Assembly (NCBI GenBank): GCA_963781785.1
Contig: CAWAHD010000001.1
Location: 1,364,001-1,428,000, forward strand
Reading direction: 5' to 3'
DNA from: CAWAHD01 sp963781785
Lineage (GTDB): Bacteria > Planctomycetota > Planctomycetia > Isosphaerales > Isosphaeraceae
Length of the DNA: 64,000 bases
Shown one piece after another: positions 1 to 9,074 of the stretch; within the stretch, counting starts at the first letter, position 1; each line of letters opens with the position of its first letter. A program made the position numbers and the translations under genes. The notes below the pieces were generated by a model. The model made no database searches. It worked only from the letters and a program-made list of their open reading frames with translations, and was not told the origin of the DNA.

Positions 1-974
1 GTGGGCCCAGGGGGGAATGATGCTGACCAGGTCGTTGTTGCCTCGGGTGTACGGGATACACGTTAGCCTGCACATTAACCCCTGCCCGCCGCGCGGCATC
101 GATCGAGTGCGACGACCTCGCCCATGCGCCCCCAGAGTGATTGATCGGCAATCTTGAGGTGGATGATGTCGACCGGAACGTTCGCACGTCGGCCGACGGC
201 GATTGCCTCCTTGACCGCGTCCATGACATCCAGTCCCTCATTGCGGATATGCGACGAATAGATCCCGCCATGCCGTTTGACCACCAGACAGAGGGCGACC
301 AAATCGTCGGTCGTGACCGCAAGCTCGCGGGGGCTGGCCAGCATTGTCGCCAGGCCGAGTGCGCCATCTGCCATCGCTTCATCGAGGAGCTGTTTCATCG
401 CCTCGAGCCGGGAGCCGTCAGGGCGGTCGAGCGAGTCGCCCTGCACGCACTCGAGCAAAGTCCCCAGCCCCACGTAGCTGGCGACGTTGACGGCGATCTG
501 CCCTTGCTTCGAGTGCATCGAAGTAACCCCCGAGCGTGGTCCAGGTCCGTGTGGCTTTACCCGTGGTCACGGTCCGGTCCGGCGGCGCTTCCCTTTCGAC
601 AGGCCCGGCCGATGTGTCTTCACCCAGGATCTCCGTCGTCACGCCCTGGCGGATCTTGCTCGAAGCGGCGCCATCCTCGAAGAAGGTCATGTCGGAATGC
701 GAGTGGATATCGATGAACCCCGGCGCGACGACGAGGCCTCGAGCGTCGATGACCGTCCGGCCGGCACGAGCGGCCCCGGACTGGCCGATGAAGGCGATCC
801 GGTCCTTGCTGATTGCCGACGTCGCCAACGAACCAGGGATTCCCGGTCCCATCGACAATCGTGCCCCCCCGGATCAGCAGATCGAACGGCTCTACGGGCT
901 GACTCCCTTGCGAATGCAGCCGAACCAAGCGCCGCCGTGACGAGCAACCAACATCCCAAATAAGCTTGCAACAT
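1..974 (-). CDS. D-aminoacylase / N-acyl-D-amino-acid deacylase-like amidohydrolase, frame-interrupted, 3' end outside window
   Basis: Amidohydrolase-superfamily protein read in pieces from three frames. It starts at 974 with a signal-peptide-like MLQAYLGCWLLVTAALG, then FDLLIRGGTIVDGTG, then VVAPGFIDIHSHSD (the HxH metal motif that follows the first beta strand), then a stretch ending SSHIRNEG and VDIIHLK, then VNVQANVYP and TRGNNDLVS at the window edge. This order matches the N-terminal half of D-aminoacylases, which remove N-acyl groups from D-amino acids using metal; the signal peptide implies export. Frame changes lie near 895, 825, 510, 110 and 50, all apparently single-base. No domain is lost between the pieces, so sequencing error is at least as likely as decay. 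The C-terminal half is not in the window. Confidence 0.75.
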
Positions 975-1075
975 GATCGGTGATCCTCATTGCAGGGTGC
1001 GCCTGCCGATTCGAGAATACAGTCTGTACCGGGCTTTGATTCTCGTTTTATCACTTTCTCGATGAGGAGCCAGCC

Positions 1076-1954
1076 ATGGCCAGTCGCGCGGCTGAAGAAT
1101 ATCGCTACGAAAAGCTAACCTGGCCCGAGATCAATGACGCGGTGGAACTGGGCAAGGTTTGCATGCTTCCTTGTAGCGCTGTCGAGCAGCATGGTCCGCA
1201 CCTGCCGCTCGATGTCGACGTGATCTGCCCCACCGAGATCGCGCGGGGGCCGGGCGGCTCGATCCCCGAGAAGATGCTGCTCTTGCCCACTTACTGCTAC
1301 GGCTACACGGGGCACGTGATGGACTTCCCCGGCACCATCAACACGCATTTCGAGCATTTCATGGACGGAGTGCTCGATATCACCAAGAGCCTCGCTTATC
1401 ACGGATTCAAGAAGATCATCCTCCTGAACGGCCACGGCTCGAACTGGCCCAACCTGGACCTGGTGGCCCGGCGGACCAATCTTGAGACCGACGCCGAGTG
1501 CGTGCCGATCTGCTGGTGGAACCTCTCGACTGTTGACAAGGAATTCATGCCGAAGTGGCGGCAGAGCAAGTTTCCCGGCGGCTGCGCTCACGCCTGCGAA
1601 TTGGAGACGTCGCTGTACCTGTACCTGGACGGCGACAACGTCCGCAAGGACCAGGTCAAGAACGGCACGATCTCGTTCAATGAAGAAGACAGCCCGTTCA
1701 TGTGGGTCGACCTGTTCGGCGCCGGCCCGGCAACCTTGATCTCGTGGACCAGCAGTTACTCCGAGACGGGCGTCCTCGGCGAGGCCGAGCTGGCGACGGC
1801 CGAGAAAGGACGAGCCGCCTACGACGAATCCGTCAAGCAGTTGGTCCGATTCATGAGCTGGTTCAAAGACCGTCCCAAGGACGCCCGTCGCGACCGGCAC
1901 CGGATCCCCCCGACGATGCCGATCCCTTGGGGGCAGAGGCCACTCAAGTCTTGA
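1076..1954 (+). CDS. creatininase family protein
   Basis: 292-residue creatinine amidohydrolase-family enzyme (MftE/ArfB/creatininase fold). Metal-binding motifs are visible: VEQHGPHLPLDVD near residues 36-48 and LLNGHGSN near 119-126, with a further acidic/His patch HACELETS near 175. Family members are cytoplasmic, two-metal amidohydrolases acting on cyclic or formamide-type amides; the substrate cannot be told from sequence. The ATG at 1076 follows a GAGGAG Shine-Dalgarno. The gene is divergent from the D-aminoacylase-like gene, sharing about 100 bp of upstream DNA, which could suggest a common role in amide or peptide breakdown (inference). Length is normal and the frame is intact. Confidence 0.85.
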   Translation: MASRAAEEYRYEKLTWPEINDAVELGKVCMLPCSAVEQHGPHLPLDVDVICPTEIARGPGGSIPEKMLLLPTYCYGYTGHVMDFPGTINTHFEHFMDGVLDITKSLAYHGFKKIILLNGHGSNWPNLDLVARRTNLETDAECVPICWWNLSTVDKEFMPKWRQSKFPGGCAHACELETSLYLYLDGDNVRKDQVKNGTISFNEEDSPFMWVDLFGAGPATLISWTSSYSETGVLGEAELATAEKGRAAYDESVKQLVRFMSWFKDRPKDARRDRHRIPPTMPIPWGQRPLKS

Positions 1955-1979
1955 GGGAACCGAATCCAGCTCGCTACGC

Positions 1980-2660
1980 TCACTGCCCCATCACGCGATG
2001 CAACAGGCGCTTGCGGGCTCGTCCCTGCGCCTCGCTGGGGTACTGTTCGACCTCGGGTCTCGAGCTCAAACGGTAGGGGCCCGAGCCGCAAACGAAATGG
2101 TCCCGAAGTCCTTGTGCGTTGAACATTGGACCCGTTTCCCATACGATGCGGCCCGTCTTCGCCTCGTACGCGAACATCGCCGCCTTCACGACAGCGTCCT
2201 GCTGGTTGGTCTGAGAAAAGGTGAGCGAGGTCGCCGATCCCGAGCTCACCACCGACGCCCCGGTGAGTGACGGGGCGAGCCCGATCCCGGGTAAGCCGGT
2301 CTTCAGATCGCGCTGGTCGGTCCCGTAAGCCCCGAATGCCGCCTCGACGATGAACTCGGCCTTATCCTTATTGCCTTCCAGCAGCACACCCTGCTCGGCC
2401 ATCGTGCGGCGGATGCTGGAGATCACCCAGTCCTTGTCCACGACCGAGATATACTGCCCGTCGAGGAAGACCCTTCGACCGGCAAGCGTCCGGAAGTCGA
2501 CGCCGCCCAGCGCGGCGTCCCAGGTCCCGGTGAGAAGGAGTTGCTCCGTGCCGGTGCGGGCGGTCCCCGACACCTTCATGCTGGTGCAACCGCTCGCGAT
2601 CGCCAGGCCGAACGCGGCGAGCGCCCACGCGGATCGCAGGATCATCAAGCTCCGTCGCAT
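1980..2660 (-). CDS. planctomycete lipoprotein, resembles DUF6655 family
   Basis: 226-residue lipoprotein. I chose the ATG at 2660 because it gives a proper lipoprotein signal peptide (MRRSLMILRSAWALAAFGLA) ending in the lipobox IASGC; an open frame continues upstream but has no signal. The mature part begins with a stretch reading GTARTGTEQLLLTGTWDAAL and continues with AGRRVFLDGQYI, VISSIRRTMAEQGVLL, KAEFIVEAAFGAYGTD and a C-terminal IVWETGPM region. I recall this pattern from planctomycete lipoproteins annotated DUF6655; function unknown. It is convergent with the creatininase-family gene, the two stops being only 26 bp apart. Confidence 0.7.
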   Translation of the reverse strand: MRRSLMILRSAWALAAFGLAIASGCTSMKVSGTARTGTEQLLLTGTWDAALGGVDFRTLAGRRVFLDGQYISVVDKDWVISSIRRTMAEQGVLLEGNKDKAEFIVEAAFGAYGTDQRDLKTGLPGIGLAPSLTGASVVSSGSATSLTFSQTNQQDAVVKAAMFAYEAKTGRIVWETGPMFNAQGLRDHFVCGSGPYRLSSRPEVEQYPSEAQGRARKRLLHRVMGQ

Positions 2661-2923
2661 CGAAAGACTGCCATCCTGAACCAAAGACCGGGGACGGTCA
2701 ATCACGACAGCGGGACGCGTCTGTTTTTGTGACGTGAACCGGGTCGCCGGCGGCTTCTTCGCACTCGAGCCGCTGAACCGCCTTTCCCGGCCGGGCATAC
2801 TATAGCTCCGCGAAAGAAGTCAGGCAACGCCAAGGCCACCGACCGTTCCGGGTCCCGGTCTTGTTGCTGCGGCTCTCGATACCCGTCGATCGCCGTGGCA
2901 ACACGATAGGCAAACGATCCCGA

Positions 2924-4996
2924 TCATGGCGGCGCGATCGGTGGGGTGCGGATCGTCTGGGGGATCAGCTCGTCGATGGCCACATTCCAGGTGACATGGC
3001 CGATCGCGATCACGGCGGTTTTCTTGCGGGGATCGAGCTTGACGACTCGACCCGGGCGGTCATACCCCAGCCGAGGGACGACGACTCGGTCACCCGGCTT
3101 CAAGAGCGCGCGGGCGCCGGCCAGCTCATCGGCTGATCGGGCTTCCTGATGCATTTGGATGAGGCGCAGGGACAGCGCCTCGCGCGTTCGTTCGGCCTCG
3201 GCCTGAGCCTCGACGGCTGCCTGGCGGGCAAGATCGGCTTCCGTGCGCAGCTTCTGGATGGCCTCCCACTCCGGTGCCTCACGGCTCTTGCGCTGGGCCA
3301 GATACATTTCGGCGCGCTCAATCACACGTTGGGGAAGTTGCAGATGCCGCGCAATCGTGAGTGCATTCGATTGGCCGACGTCGCCGACGTGCAGCCGGTA
3401 CATCGGACGAAGCGTTTCCTGGTCGAACTCGACTGCCGCGTTCTCGGTGCTCGGGTTCGACAGAGCGTACGTCTTCAGGTCGCCAATGTGCGTGGTGACG
3501 ATCGATCGGCACCCGATCCGCTCGAGCTCGTCGAGGATCGCGCGGCCCAGGGCCGCCCCGTCGGTCGGGTCGGTGCCCGCTCCCAGCTCGTCGAGCAACA
3601 CGAACGAGCTGGGTGAAGCCCTGGTCAAGATCTCGCTGATCCGCCGCACGTGCGCCGAGAAGGTCGAGAGCGACTGCTCGAGACTCTGCTCGTCGCCGAT
3701 GTCGGCCAGGACGTCATCGAAGACCGGGAGCTGAGCACCCGGAGCGGCGGGGACGTGTAAACCGGACTGGGCCATGGCCGCGAACAGGCCGGCTGTCTTC
3801 AAAGCCACCGTCTTGCCGCCGGTGTTCGGGCCGGTGACGACCAGTGTGCGATACGAGACTCCGAGAGTCAGGTCGATCGGTGTCACGGTCCGAGGGGACG
3901 GCCCGGGCGCATCAGGCGGGCGGGGCGATGCCTCGAATTCGGCCGGTTCATTCGAAGCCTCTGGCGGGCTTACCGCGAGAGCCGCCGCAACAGACGACCG
4001 ATCGGCTGCCGCGCCCGCCTCCAAGGGTCGCGCCTCGACGATGGCCGGGTCTCCCCGGAATAATGCCTCGAGCAACGGGTGCCGCGCGGCGCGAAGCACG
4101 AGCCGGCCTTCCTGGTTGAGCGAGGGGGCCGACATCCGATAGTCGAGGCTCAGCCGCGCTCGGGCGTGGACCAGGTCGAGCTCGGCCATGGTTTCGATCG
4201 CAGCCAAGAGCGCGTCGGCGACCATGGCGACCTGGGCAGTCAGCCAGCGGAGTATCCGCCTGACCTCCCGCGATTCCCGGTCGCGAAGAAACGATCGCTT
4301 CGCCGATAGCTCGCCAATGGCCGTCGGCTCGACATAGACTGTCTCGTTGCTGGAACTCGTGCGGAGGACCGAGCCCTGCACCTCGCCCCGCTTGTCCTTG
4401 GCAATGGGCAAAACGTAGTGATGGCCCACCATGGTAAAATTAGGAAAGCGAAGGGCTCGGCGAATCTCGGGCGACCGAAGCATCCGGTGGAGAGTCTCTT
4501 GAATTCGTTCCTCCGCGCGGCCGATTTCGCGCCGCAGAGCCGCGAGCCGCCGGCTTGCGTTGTCGACGACCTTGCCGCGGTTGTCAAGGCATCCGTCGAT
4601 CGCGACGACAACCGCCGAGAACTCGCCGACGTCATTCCGAAGACCACCCAGCCGTGGAAACTGGTCGGAGATTCGCGACAGCCACCGGTCGAGATTGCCA
4701 ATCGCGCGGAGCGTCTCGGCAGTCTCTGCCAGCTCTTCGGCCTCGAGGGCACTGCCGACCTGGGATCGGCGCACCAGCGGACGAATATCGTGCAATCCCC
4801 CGAAGGGGGGCTGCAGGCCCGCGGCGAGGGCTTCCACCATTTCGGTGGTGAGCGCCAGCCGGTTGTGAATCTCGCCCGGGTCGACTCCTGGCTCGATCCG
4901 TCGGGCGGCCGTCTTGCCGAGTGAGCATGCCGCCCGCGCCGCGAGCAGCGTGCGGACCTTGTCGAAGTCGAGGAGTTCAAGCGTATGCCGGTCCAT
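2924..4996 (-). CDS. mutS2: MutS2 family DNA mismatch-binding ATPase lacking the Smr domain
   Basis: 690-residue MutS2. The N-terminal core/lever region (MDRHTLELLDFDKVRTLLAA onward) has the coiled clamp and a YVEP stretch (SNETVYVEPTAIGEL). The ABC ATPase follows with Walker A VTGPNTGGKT, signature/Walker B VLLDELGAGTDPTDGAALG and H-loop TTHIGDLK. MutS2 proteins suppress recombination and/or act in ribosome rescue. Typical MutS2 is about 780 residues with a C-terminal Smr domain; this one stops after a KOW-like segment (LKPGDRVVVPRLGYDRPGRV) and has no Smr motif. A low-complexity Pro/Ala/Glu linker of roughly 50 residues lies before the ATPase (about 325-375). The ATG at 4996 follows GAGG at good spacing. 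Confidence 0.9.
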   Translation of the reverse strand: MDRHTLELLDFDKVRTLLAARAACSLGKTAARRIEPGVDPGEIHNRLALTTEMVEALAAGLQPPFGGLHDIRPLVRRSQVGSALEAEELAETAETLRAIGNLDRWLSRISDQFPRLGGLRNDVGEFSAVVVAIDGCLDNRGKVVDNASRRLAALRREIGRAEERIQETLHRMLRSPEIRRALRFPNFTMVGHHYVLPIAKDKRGEVQGSVLRTSSSNETVYVEPTAIGELSAKRSFLRDRESREVRRILRWLTAQVAMVADALLAAIETMAELDLVHARARLSLDYRMSAPSLNQEGRLVLRAARHPLLEALFRGDPAIVEARPLEAGAAADRSSVAAALAVSPPEASNEPAEFEASPRPPDAPGPSPRTVTPIDLTLGVSYRTLVVTGPNTGGKTVALKTAGLFAAMAQSGLHVPAAPGAQLPVFDDVLADIGDEQSLEQSLSTFSAHVRRISEILTRASPSSFVLLDELGAGTDPTDGAALGRAILDELERIGCRSIVTTHIGDLKTYALSNPSTENAAVEFDQETLRPMYRLHVGDVGQSNALTIARHLQLPQRVIERAEMYLAQRKSREAPEWEAIQKLRTEADLARQAAVEAQAEAERTREALSLRLIQMHQEARSADELAGARALLKPGDRVVVPRLGYDRPGRVVKLDPRKKTAVIAIGHVTWNVAIDELIPQTIRTPPIAPP

Positions 4997-5115
4997 GTCG
5001 CCTCACGACCCGCGCGGCAAGGACGGTCGCGCGAAAAGAGCGTTCGTCCGAGAGCTCCGGGCCGCGCCCGGATCGACACCCTGGCGACGACCTTGGTTCG
5101 CGGAAGCCAAGCTCA

Positions 5116-5850
5116 TTATCGCAGTGTCGGCGGCGAGCGGACCACAGCTTGGGGCAAAATGCCGTGCGGCGGCGACGACGCCTTCACCATGGCGGCGAGC
5201 GCCGGAGCAAGCTCGCGCTTCCAGGCTGCCGGGTCGACTCCGTAGTCCTTGTTGGTGAGCTTGCGCAGCGAACGCAAGCACTCCAGTCGAATGGCCGGGT
5301 CGTCGTTGTCCATGCCGTCAAGGAGAACTTGATAGATCCGCGGGTCTTCAGCTTTGAGCTCGCCGATCGCCTCGACCGCCGCGATCCGGCAGTCCTCGAG
5401 CGTGTCGATCGTCATGATTCGGGCGAGCGTCGTGGCATCCTCGGGCAACCCGACCTTGCCGAGAGCACGGCAGGCCTCGACGCGAATGACGGCGTTGTCC
5501 TTGTCGTTGACGGCTGACAGGATCGCGTTCCTGGCACGTTTGTCGCCCAGATTACCAAGACTTCTCACAATGACCGCGCGGGCAGCCACCGGCTCCTTGG
5601 CCGCCTCGAGCTTGGCGATCAGGACCTTGACGACCTCTTCCCTCTGGGCCGGGATGTCATAGAGCCCAGGTGCGCCCAGCTTGGCGTAGGCGATGTATCG
5701 GATGTTGGGGTCAGGATTCTCGCGGACCTGGCGAAGAAAACTCTGATACGTGGTTCCGATAAAGGGTGCGCAGCCTTGAGCCACCGCGACCCCGATGAAG
5801 GGCAGCAGAAGGAAGCGGCAGATCAATCGCGACCTCGATGCGGCATCCAT
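5116..5850 (-). CDS. HEAT-repeat lipoprotein
   Basis: 244-residue protein with a lipoprotein-type signal (LLLPFIGVAVAQGC, lipobox VAQGC). The rest is helical HEAT/PBS-lyase-type repeats, for example AARAVIVRSLGNLGD, AVIRVEACRALGKVG, CRIAAVEAIGELK and AIRLECLRSLRKLTN. Such proteins are protein-binding scaffolds; the partner is unknown. It lies about 120 bp upstream of mutS2 on the same strand and may be co-transcribed. It is anchored in a membrane facing the periplasm if the lipobox is used. Confidence 0.75.
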   Translation of the reverse strand: MDAASRSRLICRFLLLPFIGVAVAQGCAPFIGTTYQSFLRQVRENPDPNIRYIAYAKLGAPGLYDIPAQREEVVKVLIAKLEAAKEPVAARAVIVRSLGNLGDKRARNAILSAVNDKDNAVIRVEACRALGKVGLPEDATTLARIMTIDTLEDCRIAAVEAIGELKAEDPRIYQVLLDGMDNDDPAIRLECLRSLRKLTNKDYGVDPAAWKRELAPALAAMVKASSPPHGILPQAVVRSPPTLR

Positions 5851-6427
5851 GACCGACTACCCCGTATCTCCGGAGAAACAACGATCAAGCGCCGGGCGCC
5901 TGTGCGTCGGCCCGGGAGGAGAAGTGAAAAGAGCGCGTTTGCCGACGACAAGGCGAAGGCACACCGGGCGTCGGGACTTCGAGAGATGCTGTACGGGACT
6001 GGCCGGCATGTTATCCGGAAGCTCGGTATCCGCCAAGGGCAGGTCGTCAAGCTGGATGGCTTTTCGCCGCGACACGACCGGCAGAACCATGGCATGGCGG
6101 CAAGGCTCGCCTGCTGTTTCGAGAGCGTCATCGCCCTCGCCAGGTACCGGGGTAACCCTACCCGAACGGGGAGGCGGGTCAAACGGGCATGACCTCGCCC
6201 AGGTTGACTGGAGCACGGCCGACTCACCTGCCTTCTCGGCTCTTTGGAGAGACGGCCGTGCTCCCCTGACATCAGGCGAACGTCCGAGGCTCATGACCTG
6301 AGAAACCAGAGCGTCTGCCGATCGGACCGAAGCAAGGGTCGCTCACCTCGAGTCGACAAGCGAGAGCGCCGGAATCCATTTCACGGCGCTCCGCTCTAGT
6401 GCCCAAGGCTATGCCTCGGGCGCGATG
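5851..6427. other. intergenic region with one long inverted repeat
   Basis: No convincing gene. Several open frames overlap here on both strands but none shows a recognisable motif or a good ribosome site. A perfect 12-bp inverted repeat is present (GGAGCACGGCCG at 6210-6221 and its complement at 6253-6264, loop 31 nt). There is no T-run, so a classical terminator is not supported. Confidence 0.4.
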
Positions 6428-6516
6428 TCACTTCTTCTTGGCCGGCTTCTTGGGGGCGGCCTTCTTCGCTGCGGGCTTCGGTGCACTCTTCTTCGCTTCG
6501 TTTTCTTGACTGCCAT
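6428..6516 (-). CDS. very short lysine/alanine/proline-rich basic protein, frame-interrupted
   Basis: From the ATG at 6516, six bases downstream of a GGAGA Shine-Dalgarno, the reading begins MAVKK. If the A4 run at codons 5-6 had one more A, the frame would continue through NEAKKSAPKPAAKKAAPKKP to AKKK and stop at 6428, a 29-residue histone-H1-like basic peptide. As written, the frame runs into Arg-rich sequence. The strong ribosome site, the neat stop and the KKxA/PKK repetition in one frame argue that the peptide is real and the base is missing through sequencing error. It may bind nucleic acid (inference). Confidence 0.5.
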
Positions 6517-7102
6517 TGCGGTCTCCTCGTTGTCAAAGACATACTTGTTTGATCCCGACCGGCATGAATCGACCGGTCCCTGCGCCAATTCATACCAAAT
6601 CTTTCAACATTTGGAAGAGGAACTTCGCAAGAAATGGTCTTTTTTTTTCACGGTGAGATGGAATTCGATGAGACTGCTCCAATGAAATCCGGATATCCTG
6701 TATCGTGCATGTATTTTATATTGACAATAGACTCTATCAATGGAGGTGACGCATACAGGCTCGCCACCCCTTGTTTTCTAGTGTGGATCGCGAACGGTGG
6801 AATATGCTTTGCAATTGCCGACTATTGAATTCGTCTCCGAGAGACGAGCTCAAGTTGAGTCGCACGACGAACTCGAAATATCTCCAAAAAATTTTGTTCG
6901 CGAATCGTTTTTTTGTGTTGTGTTCGGGATCGAGCGCGGGCAATCGCACCCTCGCGCGGTCTGTGTCCGGCATGGCGCGACGAGGATCGCGGCGACCGGA
7001 GACTCGGCTTGCAGGTGAGTTCGACTTCCGGCACAATGTCTGAACAAAGTATCAGAGAAGCATTCATAGGATCGTATCGAAAGCGAAAGGACGTCGAGGA
7101 CG
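6517..7102. other. AT-rich intergenic region upstream of ruvA
   Basis: About 580 bp of clearly lower GC than the surroundings. It contains a T9 run near 6641, and a TTGACA hexamer near 6720 followed by a GGAGGTG site near 6742, but no open frame of credible length. It may hold promoters for the small basic peptide gene and for ruvA. I recognise no structured RNA in it. Confidence 0.35.
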
Positions 7103-7751
7103 GTGCTCACCAAAGTTCGCGGAATCCTCCAGACTGTCGCCGACGAGTCGGTGACCCTCGTGATCGATCCGTTCGAGATCGAGGTCTTGATCCCCGAGCA
7201 CACGCGCCGGCTGGTCCAGTCGAAGATCGGCGAGCCGGTCACGCTCCACACGATCTCTCTACATCGAGGGAGGCGCGATGGTGAGCCGGCTGGTTCCGCG
7301 GCTCGTGGGGTTCCTGTCGCCGATCGATCGCGAGTTCTTCGAGATCTTCTGCTCGGTCGACGGAGTCGGCGTTCGCAAGGCGCTGCGGGCGATGGTCCGG
7401 CCGGTGCGCGAGCTGGCCCGCACGATCCAGGACCAGGACGTCAAGGTTCTGGCGACCTTTCCTGGCATCGGCGAGGCGACCGCCGAGCGGATCGTGGCCA
7501 AGCTGCGGCGGAAGGTCGGCAAGTTCGCCTTGATCGTCGGCCAGCAGATGACCGACCAGGTGGCGGCCGAGGCCAACGGCGCGCCCGAGAACGCCGAGCC
7601 CGACGTCATTCGGGATACCTACGCCGCACTCCTCTCGGTCGGTCATACCGAGAGCCAGGCCCGCCAGGCGATCGACCGCGTCCTGGCCGGCAAAAAGAAA
7701 TTCAAGTCCGTGGCCGATATGATCGAAGCGATCTACTTGCAAAGCCGATAG
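7103..7751 (+). CDS. ruvA: Holliday junction branch migration protein RuvA, one frame change
   Basis: RuvA binds four-way DNA junctions and loads the RuvB motor. A GTG start at 7103 gives MLTKVRGILQTVADESVTLV (OB-fold domain I); the frame then changes by one base near 7254-7262. The rest, YIEGGAMVSRLVPRLVGFLS then the helix-hairpin-helix regions VDGVGVRKALRAMV and LATFPGIGEATAERIVAKL and the flexible C-terminal domain III (QARQAIDRVL), reads to the stop at 7751. The OB-fold is more divergent than in proteobacteria. All three domains are present, so the frame change is most likely a sequencing indel. ruvB follows after about 95 bp. Confidence 0.88.
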
Positions 7752-7846
7752 CGGTCCAGGCCGAACGCTCGAGGCCGGCGGGCGACCGGACTGGTCGCTC
7801 TCGCGGTCGATTGCCGGCCGGCCAGGACGAACGAGAGGATGGAGCG

Positions 7847-9074
7847 ATGCGAGAGCCGAGCGAGGGAGCCGACGGTCAGGTGCGCGAGCCGACGATCAAA
7901 GGTAAGCCACGGACGGATCATCCGCCGGCCGGCCCGGCGAGCGACGCGCATTCCACCGATCCCGTCGACGAGAAGCTACGGCCGCAGCGGCTGTGCGAGA
8001 TCATCGGCCAGCGCGCCGTCGCCGAGCGGCTGGAGATCAGCCTGGCGGCCGCCAGGAAACGGGGCGAGCCGTTGCCGCACATCCTCTTCGACGGACCACC
8101 CGGACTGGGCAAGACGACGTTCGCCACGGTCTTGCACAACGAGCTGGGCGTCGAGCTCAACATCACCAGCGGCGCGGCCCTCGACAAGAAGATGGACGTC
8201 ATGCCCTTCCTGACCAACGCCGCGGAGGGCTCGATCCTGTTCATCGACGAGATCCATCGCCTGCCCCGCGCGGTCGAGGAATTCATCTATCCGGTGATGG
8301 AAGACTTCCGGGTCGACGTCGTGCTCGGCGAGGGAATGTCGGCGCGAACGCATCAATCTTCCCCTCAAGAAGTTCACGATCATCGGTGCCACCACCCGGA
8401 GCGGCATGCTCTCCGGCCCGCTCCGCGAGCGATTCGGCATGCACGAGCACCTCGAGTTCTACGACGTGGACGACCTCGCCAGGATCATCACGATCAACGC
8501 CGCCAAGCTGCGGTCGACGATCGACGCCGACGCGGCCTGGGAGCTCGCCGCGCGCAGCCGCGGCACGCCTCGAATCGCCAACGCCCGGCTGCGCTGGGTT
8601 CGCGACTATGCCCTGGCCCGCGCCGACGGACACATCAGCCTGTCGATCGCCCGCGATGCGCTCGACATGCAGGAAGTCGACTCCGAAGGGCTCGACAAGC
8701 AAGACCGCCGCTATCTCGAGACCTTGATCCGCGTCTTCGGCGGAGGGCCCACCGGCGTCGAGGCGCTGGCCGCCACGATGAACGTGTCGGTCGACACGCT
8801 CGAGGACGAAGTCGAGCCCTACCTGCTGCGCCGCGAATTCGTGGTCCGCTCGCCGCGAGGACGCCAGGTGACCTCCGCGGCCTATCTCCACCTCGGACTT
8901 CCCGCGCCCCCTCCCGAGCCGGACGACGAGCCGCTCCGAGTCCCAGCGACGGCTCTTCGATTGAGCCGTCGCTTCGCGAGGATCATGTCCGCTCATCGAT
9001 CGGGCGTGACGTCGCGCAGCAAGCGGTCGCGGACGGCTCGCCATGCGGCTCGTCGGGCGGCATCAGCACGATGA
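7847..9074 (+). CDS. ruvB: Holliday junction branch migration ATPase RuvB, one frame change
   Basis: AAA+ hexameric motor of the RuvABC resolvasome. The ATG at 7847 follows GGATGGAG. A roughly 40-residue hydrophilic extension precedes the conserved start LRPQRLCEIIGQ. Walker A is FDGPPGLGKTTFA and Walker B LFIDEIHRLP. One extra C at about 8351 shifts the frame; after it come LPLKKFTIIGATTRSG (sensor 1) and LSGPLRERFGMHEHLEFY (arginine finger region), then the winged-helix C-terminus ending near YLHLGLP. A normal RuvB would end around 8900-8950. The open frame continues to 9074 over the convergent Sua5 gene, so the true stop may be hidden by a second indel. Confidence 0.87.

Noticed and set aside
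5857..6294. Overlapping open frames between the HEAT lipoprotein and the small basic peptide
   Set aside because: None has a recognisable motif or ribosome site, and several frames are open at once as expected for high-GC non-coding DNA.
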